DNA from: Moesziomyces globuligerus
Taxonomy: Eukaryota; Basidiomycota; Ustilaginomycetes; Ustilaginales; Ustilaginaceae
Reading direction: 5' to 3'
Assembly: GCA_030849465.1 (NCBI GenBank)
Contig: JARVLF010000012.1
Location: forward strand, 248,001-312,000
Length of the DNA stretch: 64,000 nt
The position numbers were made by a program, and so were the translations under genes. Under the pieces are notes generated by a model. That model saw only the letters and a list, made by a program, of their open reading frames with translations, had not been told where the DNA came from and made no database searches. This document shows, in pieces, positions 58,401 through 64,000 of the stretch; within the stretch, counting starts at the first letter, position 1, and every line of letters starts with the position of its first letter.

Positions 58401-59508
58401 ATCCTGCTCGGAGAATCCAATCCTGGCTCTGCTTACGGCGGGCGAGAATGCGCTTGGTTGGGAAACAGCTGCCTCGCTCGCCCTTCGGCAAATCCATCCT
58501 CCCTCTGCGCCTTGGTCCTCGTCTCCGTTCGCCGTCTTCCGATGAGGTATCCCCCCTCTCCGCATGCACTCATCGTCGCCTCGCCCCGCTACTCCTCCCC
58601 GGTGCGGGGCAGCTGCAACGGTACTCTGTTTGCACTCGGCTACAGCGATCAGGTCGGGGGCTGCCTTACGGAATCTCAATCCCAATTCCGAGTCCTGAGC
58701 TTCTCAGCTGACTCGGTGCAGCTTGACGCCATGCCTGGTTCGAGGTCCTGCCACGTCGGCGTACGCCGCTGGCTGCTAGAATCAGATCCATCCGTCGGCG
58801 GTGCATCAAATCCCGATGCCATCGGTTTTCCCGAGCTCAGCCCTTTTGCCCTGCGACGTCGAGCCTCAGTGCCATGATTGCACAAGGAACATAGGCCTCG
58901 AGTCCCTGCATCAACAAATGCGGGGCCCCCTCCTTCGTCGGGCTCCGCGTGCTGCGACAACTTACCCCGCAAAGGCCCTCCAGATCTGTGTTGGGGGCCG
59001 GATTAAACAGGGATTCCACAAACCTGAGGTTTGAGCATCCCGTTCCGTGCGGGGAAGCGTGGCTTGTGCCTCAGACTCTCCTGACAGCCGCGATCCGGGC
59101 CCGTGTCGCATCTCGTTTTGAGATCTCGGCTCGCAGTGCTGATCCTCACGAGCACAGCTACTGCAGTTCCTGTACCGCGCTCAGGTGATTTCATGCAAGA
59201 ACACATGCTCTGCCCTCGCAAGCTTGTTGCCTCCTCGCATGAACGGATCGAACAGCCCTGTCTCCAAGCTGATCCAACAGCCCCGCAATCCCCTCCCGAC
59301 TTCGCGGCCCAGAGCCGCCTGGACTTTCTCAGGTCAAATCGGCAGATCTTGTCTGGCCTTTGCTTTAGCCGTCAATGCAATCGCCTTTGGAATGTGAACT
59401 GGCATTGCAACGATGCGCTATGCACCAAGTCCTGAGAGATACTCCTATGTGGTGTGTCCTGGGTTGCGGATGTCTCCGTGTCGGTAACGTTCCGACGCCA
59501 CGTCCTGC
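55407..59508. other. 4.1-kb gene-poor stretch
   Basis: No gene I can support. It is upstream of the permease and downstream of the coiled-coil gene. The open frames (up to about 255 codons, 57121-57888) lack domains, signal peptides and the C/G-ending codon bias of neighbours. An 8-bp repeat (unit ACCGCCCA) lies at 56913-56941, a purine-rich strand runs from about 56150 to 56400, and ACGCGT occurs near 56079. It may hold a long non-coding RNA, an unusually large promoter, or decayed sequence. Confidence 0.5.
56913..56941. repeat. 8-bp tandem repeat, unit ACCGCCCA
   Basis: About 3.5 copies in the gene-poor stretch. A simple local expansion. Confidence 0.85.
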
Positions 59509-61053
59509 CTATGCGATCATCGGATAGAGGTTGTCGTCGTCCGATTCAGGATCGGGGAGGGTGACGAGCTGCCGTAGGCGCGTGAGCGCCTCCTTGCGCA
59601 CATCTTCGATCAGATGCCTTGAGAACATCGGGTTCTTCGCATTCTGCAGTGCAAATCCATCGCTGTCCAACGCGAGTGCAGGGTCGGAAGCGCCGCTCGC
59701 GGCGAATTCGTTCGGCCGTTGAGGCTCGCGCTCCCGCCCACCATCTTCGCTGTAGACTGCAGCCACGATCCTTCGACGAACATGCCGAAGATGGCGGTGG
59801 GCGTCGCTGACCGTGGCCTGCAATTTGAGCGTTTCGGCCGCGAGCTTCTTCTGGCGCTCGAGGCTGGCGGCGATCTCGCGTTTGAGGTACGAGTCGAGAG
59901 CTTTGGCCTGCGCATACGACGACTCGAGCGACTTGTGCAACCCACGTTCGTCGACCGCCTTGGCATTCTTGCTGCCAGGCATCAGGTAGAGCTCGATCAG
60001 TCGAAACTCGGGTGGTCGCCCGACGAGCAGCTGGCTACCCCGGGCTTTGGCGATCGTCGTGAAGAGCTTGCCCGAGCTCGTCTTGGCGCGCAGCACCAGC
60101 GGCTGCGTGCGGCGCACCGTCGACACCGCAGTGTTGCTCGTGGTGAGCTCTTTGGTGTATTTCTTGTTCGACGCGACGCCGGATTCGATGCAGTATTGCA
60201 GCGCCGTCTGCACGTCCTTGAGCACCGAGACCAGCAGCGGCGACGCCTCCCTGAGCATCTGACGTGCGCGCTTCTCGCGGCTCGTCTCAGCTTCCATGAA
60301 AGCTCGCACCTGCGTCCACACCTTGCACTCGAATTCGGCAACGTCGTCCTGAGGAAACTCCGGCGTGACCCCGTCAAAGAGCACGGCGTCGATCTCGTCT
60401 AGCTCCGAGGATATGCGCGTGTACTCGACCAGGTCGTTTTCGAGTTGGCGCTTGCGAAGCTCTTTCGAAGCCAATGCCTCGCGATTCTTTTGAAGCTCGG
60501 CTTCATGTGCTGCTTGGAGCACTGCAGCCTGTTCCGCCTCGTCGTGCGCCTGCACGAGCAGACGCGATCGTCGTCCGCCCTTGTTCATGATCCGTTTGGC
60601 CAGTGAGCTACTCATCTTGGCGTGCAGCTCACGCTTCTCTTCCGAGACGGCCTGCAATGTTTTAAGACGCGCCTCTTGGCTCTTGACCTTGCCCGTGACG
60701 GCAAAGATGTCTTGCTGCACCGCGTCCAGGCTGCCAGCTACGTCGCCGAGCGATTCCAGGCTCTGTGTGAGTTTCGTGTGTCGTTCGTAGAATCCGACGA
60801 TGCGCTGTCTTAGGGGCGGTGCGTATGCGGGGACCGATCGCTCGGATGCAGCGTTGCTGCCCGCGTTCGAGTTGGCCAAAGCGAGCGTGGCGGCCGTGGC
60901 CAGCGCCGCGGAGCCCGCCATGACGAAAGGCGGGGGTGGCACTGAGCCCTCGCCAGTGCCATCGCCGCGCAAGAGATCCTGCACATCGTCGAAAAGCGCA
61001 TTGGTTGGACCACTGTGTACCCTTGGCAGGGAGGGCTTCTGCATCTTGAGCAT
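59509..61053 (-). CDS. Uncharacterised coiled-coil protein, 514 aa
   Basis: I do not recognise this protein. The ATG at 61053 gives MLKMQKPSLPRVHSGPTNALFDDVQDLL; the open frame upstream begins only with a GTG. A small Ala-rich segment (AGSAALATAATLALANSNAGS) precedes PPLRQRIVGFYERHTKLTQSLESL. Long coiled coils follow (about 100-210: KVKSQEARLKTLQAVSEEKRELHAKMSSSLAKRIMNKGGRRSRLLVQAHDEAEQAAVLQAAHEAELQ), then a helical segment with DVAEFECKVWTQVRAFMEAETSREKRARQMLREASPLLVSVL. Another coiled coil (SYAQAKALDSYLKREIAASLERQKKLAAETLKLQ) and an acidic tail end it. The short Ala/Leu segment is not clearly a membrane helix. Codon bias is that of a real gene. It is divergent from cib1 across 1.0 kb. Confidence 0.8.
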   Translation of the reverse strand: MLKMQKPSLPRVHSGPTNALFDDVQDLLRGDGTGEGSVPPPPFVMAGSAALATAATLALANSNAGSNAASERSVPAYAPPLRQRIVGFYERHTKLTQSLESLGDVAGSLDAVQQDIFAVTGKVKSQEARLKTLQAVSEEKRELHAKMSSSLAKRIMNKGGRRSRLLVQAHDEAEQAAVLQAAHEAELQKNREALASKELRKRQLENDLVEYTRISSELDEIDAVLFDGVTPEFPQDDVAEFECKVWTQVRAFMEAETSREKRARQMLREASPLLVSVLKDVQTALQYCIESGVASNKKYTKELTTSNTAVSTVRRTQPLVLRAKTSSGKLFTTIAKARGSQLLVGRPPEFRLIELYLMPGSKNAKAVDERGLHKSLESSYAQAKALDSYLKREIAASLERQKKLAAETLKLQATVSDAHRHLRHVRRRIVAAVYSEDGGREREPQRPNEFAASGASDPALALDSDGFALQNAKNPMFSRHLIEDVRKEALTRLRQLVTLPDPESDDDNLYPMIA

Positions 61054-62062
61054 GGCCAGAACCGGTAAGCTAGAATGCACCCATCAGTGGGTTGCACGCG
61101 CGCTACAGTCGATTGTCTTGGACCGTTCCGCAGTCCCCTGAAGCGGCTTGACCCGCAGCAATTGCTTGCTTTTGGGTGCTTTCGGCTGTGAGCTGAAACG
61201 TGGACAGGGTGATGGTGGCTTGGAGCAGTGAACGGAGAATGCGCTCAGACGGTGCTGGCTGCATTCTCATGGCAGCTGCCAAAACATGCGCGCAGGGTCC
61301 ACTGCTCGGTTGCCATCATCCGTGCTTGGCTTGCTTACCGCGCGCGATGGCGGCAATTTTTGGCGGCCAAAGCAGAGCAGCATCATCCTGCAGGCGCACC
61401 AAGAAGCCGACAAACTTGTGGTCTAACATGATCTCTCAAGAGATAGAATCAAAGCCGATTTCGAAAATCGGTGATTCATGAAGGACTTTCGCACGAAAAA
61501 GGACAGCAAGATTCCACGTCAGTCGATGGAAATGCGCAGCTGGCACAGCCTTTGGCGCAGCAAACGCAGCACGCGCAGCACGCGCATGCAGGCCGAGTGA
61601 GCTGGCCGGCGCAGGTCTGCCCGAATGCCACGTCGACAGCTCTAATCCCCACACTCAGAGCGCTCACCCTCACTCCTCTCCACCACCTCCTGCGACCGTA
61701 TCCCCCTCTCGACCTCACCCTCCTCCCCTGCCTTCTCCGACCACACCGCCATCCTCCAACCTCCACGTAACCACTTTCTCTCTGGCAGAGCGATTGTACC
61801 CTATCCATCCCCCAACCGCATCTCCCTGCCGCCCCCTCTGCTTCAACGCTTAGGGCTCCTCCTCGCTTTCCCTGTCCACGTCCCCACATCCTCGCTCACC
61901 CTATCGCGCCACCTCATCCTTTCCCGGCCTTCTCCTCCTCTTCGCTGAGCGCTGGAGAGCTCACCTTCGTGTCGCCGTCGTTCCCTCCTTGCGTCCGACT
62001 TCCTTCACGATCACCGACACTGCCGACCCTATCCTGTCGCCATCATCCCATCACACGCCATA
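61054..62062. promoter_or_regulatory. Divergent promoter and long pyrimidine-rich cib1 leader
   Basis: No gene seen. Near 61433-61450 lies a TCTCT/AGAGA inverted repeat, and a longer one (CCGATTT-CGA-AAATCGG) is at 61452-61468. CCACGT cores occur at 61514, 61628, 61763 and 61876. From about 61650 to 62060 the plus strand is strongly C/T-rich, typical of a long transcribed leader. Confidence 0.6.
61514..61521 (-). promoter_or_regulatory. UPR element candidate TGACGTGG
   Basis: On the minus strand this is an exact TGACGTGG, the core bound by Hac1/XBP1-type bZIP factors. It lies about 540 bp upstream of the cib1 ATG, so Cib1 could activate its own gene. Three further CCACGT cores follow within 370 bp. 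Function is inferred. Confidence 0.45.
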
Positions 62063-63837
62063 ATGTCGAGTGTTACCGCAACCTCGTCATCCCAACCCGC
62101 GCCGTCGACGCCGTCTTCGGCGTCGGCCTCATCTTCTCGTCTGCCTGCGGGCTCCTCTGTCTCCACAACGCCCGTCTCGTCCGATAACGCGTCAAGCGCC
62201 AAGAAGCGCAAGATGGACGAGGGCCAGGAAGGCGAGGACGACGACGACGAAGACCTCGACGATTCGCTCGAGTCGCCATCGAAGGCTGCCAACACCGGTG
62301 GTCGCAGGCGGGCCAGCGACGAAGAGCGCAAGGCCCGCCTCGAAGCCCGACAAGCCCGAAACCGTCTCTCCGCACAGTACTCGCGCGAACGCAAGAAGGC
62401 ATACATGGAGCAGCTCGAGGGCTCTCTCAACGCTTTGAAAGCTGAGAACACCCTCCTGCGCCAAGAGCGCGATCAAGACCAGCTCGCCCGTCAGAACTTG
62501 GACGCCAAGCTCAAAGAAGCACAGATCCGTGTTCACACCCTCGAGACCATCCTCCGCACCGTCGCCCCGTCTCTGATCCCGCTCCTGATGCCGTCATCGT
62601 CGTCCTCCACCTCGTCGCTTCCTTCTGCTTCCCCGGCTTCGGCCGCTGCCTCCTCTTTGTCGACTGCTCTGCAGCTTGCTGCGGAGCCGTCCGCCGATCT
62701 CGCATCTGCTCGTGTGCAGACCGCTGATTTGGCTGCCCGAGATGTTTCCTTGTCCGTGCCGATTGCAGCGCCGGCATCGACTGCTTCCTCCATCCTTTCG
62801 CCTGGCACTCCAGGCCAGCAATCCTCGAACGAAGACGTTCGCCTCCCTGCAGCGGAGGCGACCTGCTCTGATGCACCATCTCGTCGCCGAGATGCCGAGC
62901 TCGAGCAGTCCCAGCAGCGGATGTCTTCACTCCGTTCGAGCGTGTCGCTGGCACCGGAGCCCCTGCCATGCCCAAGGTCGGAAGCATTGTCGATGTCAAT
63001 GGCAGCAGCATCGTCTCCCAAGGATACCCGCTCGGCAACCCGATCAGCGTGTCCGCCACCGAGCAGCCCGCGTCGATCGCGGCCGGCTCCCGCAGCTCTC
63101 CGTCTGAGCATGCCGTCGAAGCGAAGGCCAGCGGCGCTGCCGTTGAAGCTGAAGCTATCCTCTCCCACTTTATCGACCTCGACGCCAAGTTCGCCAACAG
63201 TGACGCGGCGGCTGCGGCTCAAGATCAAGGTGCCGCGGCGCCTGCCGCCCCGGCTGCATTTGTACCTGTGGGCGAGGTCCATGCAGCGGCAGCAGCAGGA
63301 GGCGCTCTGCGACCAGCAGAAGCCGCTGCAGGTGGTCTCGCAAGCATGAGCGCCGCATTTGCCGGCGCGGGCGAGGCGACCGGCGAGGACGACAGCGCCA
63401 AGGCAGGTGACGTCGACCATGACGACCACGCATTCAAGTTCAACACGATCAGTCTGGCTCAGGCCAGCAAGGACCAAGATGCGGAGCAGCAGCGCTTTGC
63501 GCTGCTCAACTCTCCTCTGCTGCCGAGCGAGAGGAGTGTGTGGGAGCTCGCGACCGATGCGATGCTCGAGGACATCTACGGGCACGCGCACGAGACGCAC
63601 GTCGACAGCGCCGACACGAGCCTCGCCTCGACCGAGGTGGCCTCGCACTCGGAGGCCAGTGTCGGCTCTTCGCCGTTCGACCTCGTCGATCTCGACATTG
63701 AGATCGAAGAGCCTATGCAGCTCCACATCCGCGACGAGTCGCTCGACGCCTCGGCCGCCTTCCTCTCGTCGGCGTACTCGGCCAAGACAGAGCCGGCCAT
63801 GGACTGGCCTGGCATGCTTGCCTCGCTCGTCGCCTGA
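62063..63837 (+). CDS. CIB1: Hac1/XBP1-type bZIP unfolded-protein-response factor Cib1, with Ire1-type intron
   Basis: The UPR transcription factor (Hac1 homologue, called Cib1 in Ustilago maydis, where it also binds the developmental regulator Clp1). The ATG at 62063 begins a Ser/Thr-rich region, an acidic patch (EDDDDEDLDD), then a bZIP at about 90-160 (ARLEARQARNRLSAQYSRERKKAYMEQLEGSLNALKAENTLL). Unspliced, the frame continues to a stop at 63349 (428 aa) with an Arg/Pro-rich tail. Removing 62850-62914 (65 nt) joins CCT-G/CA to the other frame and extends to 63837 (569 aa); the new tail is acidic and hydrophobic (DLVDLDIEIEEPMQLHIRDES), a typical activation domain. Both ends of the intron sit in CNG/CNGN hairpin loops. 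Identification is firm; the protein depends on splicing state. Confidence 0.95.
62840..62860 (+). promoter_or_regulatory. Ire1 cleavage hairpin, 5' splice site of cib1
   Basis: A perfect 7-bp stem (CGCCTCC/GGAGGCG) encloses a 7-nt loop CTGCAGC that fits the CNG/CNGN Ire1 consensus exactly. Cleavage is expected after G62849. Confidence 0.92.
62850..62914 (+). other. 65-nt unconventional (Ire1/tRNA-ligase) intron of cib1
   Basis: The segment between the two predicted Ire1 cuts is 65 nt with no GT-AG ends. Its removal shifts the frame and swaps the C-terminus. The size equals that reported for cib1 in U. maydis. Confidence 0.92.
62899..62941 (+). promoter_or_regulatory. Ire1 cleavage hairpin, 3' splice site of cib1
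   Basis: Loop CAGCAGC (62912-62918) matches CNG/CNGN, with cleavage after G62914. The inner stem is short (TCC/GGA plus a G-U). An outer 7-pair helix (62899-62905 with 62935-62941, one G-U) could brace it. Confidence 0.85.
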
Positions 63838-64000
63838 TCCACATTGTCCCGATCCTGCTTCGTGTTGTCCTGTTTGTACATTAGCCTGGTCCCCTTTGGC
63901 AAGCTTGTTGCTCCTAATTTCAAACCCCGCGCATCTGATCCGCTTTGAAAGGTCGTGTTTGAAAGACGGCAAGGCATGAGCACGACAGGGCCTTCGCAAA

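Overview
The window is nuclear DNA of a fungus, almost certainly a smut or smut-related yeast (Ustilaginomycotina: Ustilago, Sporisorium, Pseudozyma or Moesziomyces). The grounds are GC-rich, intron-poor genes, short GT-AG introns (79-102 bp), fungus-specific families (Chs7, Mdv1, Kes1, Pns1, Sac3), and a Hac1-type bZIP gene with a 65-nt Ire1-type intron like that described for cib1 of Ustilago maydis. I found no prokaryotic features, rRNA, convincing tRNA, CRISPR array or transposon coding sequence.

Layout. 0-7 kb: 3' part of a CLC chloride transporter (with an apparent frameshift), a p24 cargo receptor, a Kes1/Osh4 sterol carrier and the checkpoint kinase Chk1. 7-18 kb: COP9 signalosome subunit 7, a Pns1/CTL transporter, the mitochondrial GrpE Mge1 and poly(A)-binding protein with an A-rich 5' leader. 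18-29 kb: Pno1/Dim2, Cdc6, an unrecognised KEN-box protein, Mdv1 and Chs7. 29-40 kb: an ASNSD1-like amidotransferase, a Gyp5-type RabGAP, an orphan coding remnant and DNA topoisomerase II. 40-48 kb: mitochondrial seryl-tRNA synthetase fused to a C-terminal two-helix membrane module, divergent from prohibitin Phb1; a five-exon nucleoside phosphorylase with a 16-nt microexon; and an uncharacterised protein. 48-55 kb: a very large Sac3 mRNA-export scaffold and a Dal5-type MFS permease. 55.4-59.5 kb: a 4.1-kb stretch where I see no gene. 59.5-64 kb: an uncharacterised coiled-coil protein divergent from the cib1/HAC1 bZIP gene.

There is no pathway-type cluster. Housekeeping genes sit in divergent or convergent pairs with short spacers. 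Recurring themes are mitochondrial function (Mge1, Mdv1, mitochondrial SerRS, Phb1), cell-cycle and replication control (Chk1, Cdc6, the KEN-box protein, Top2) with MluI-box-like sites in two of the promoters, mRNA biology (Pab1, Sac3) and the secretory pathway/UPR (p24, Chs7, Cib1).

The best-supported unusual items are the intact Ire1 splice signals of cib1, the synthetase-membrane fusion, the 16-nt microexon, the A-rich Pab1 leader, and a run of genes whose only intron, or last intron, precedes a tiny terminal exon. Splice sites were placed by reading frame, consensus and family C-termini, not by transcript data.
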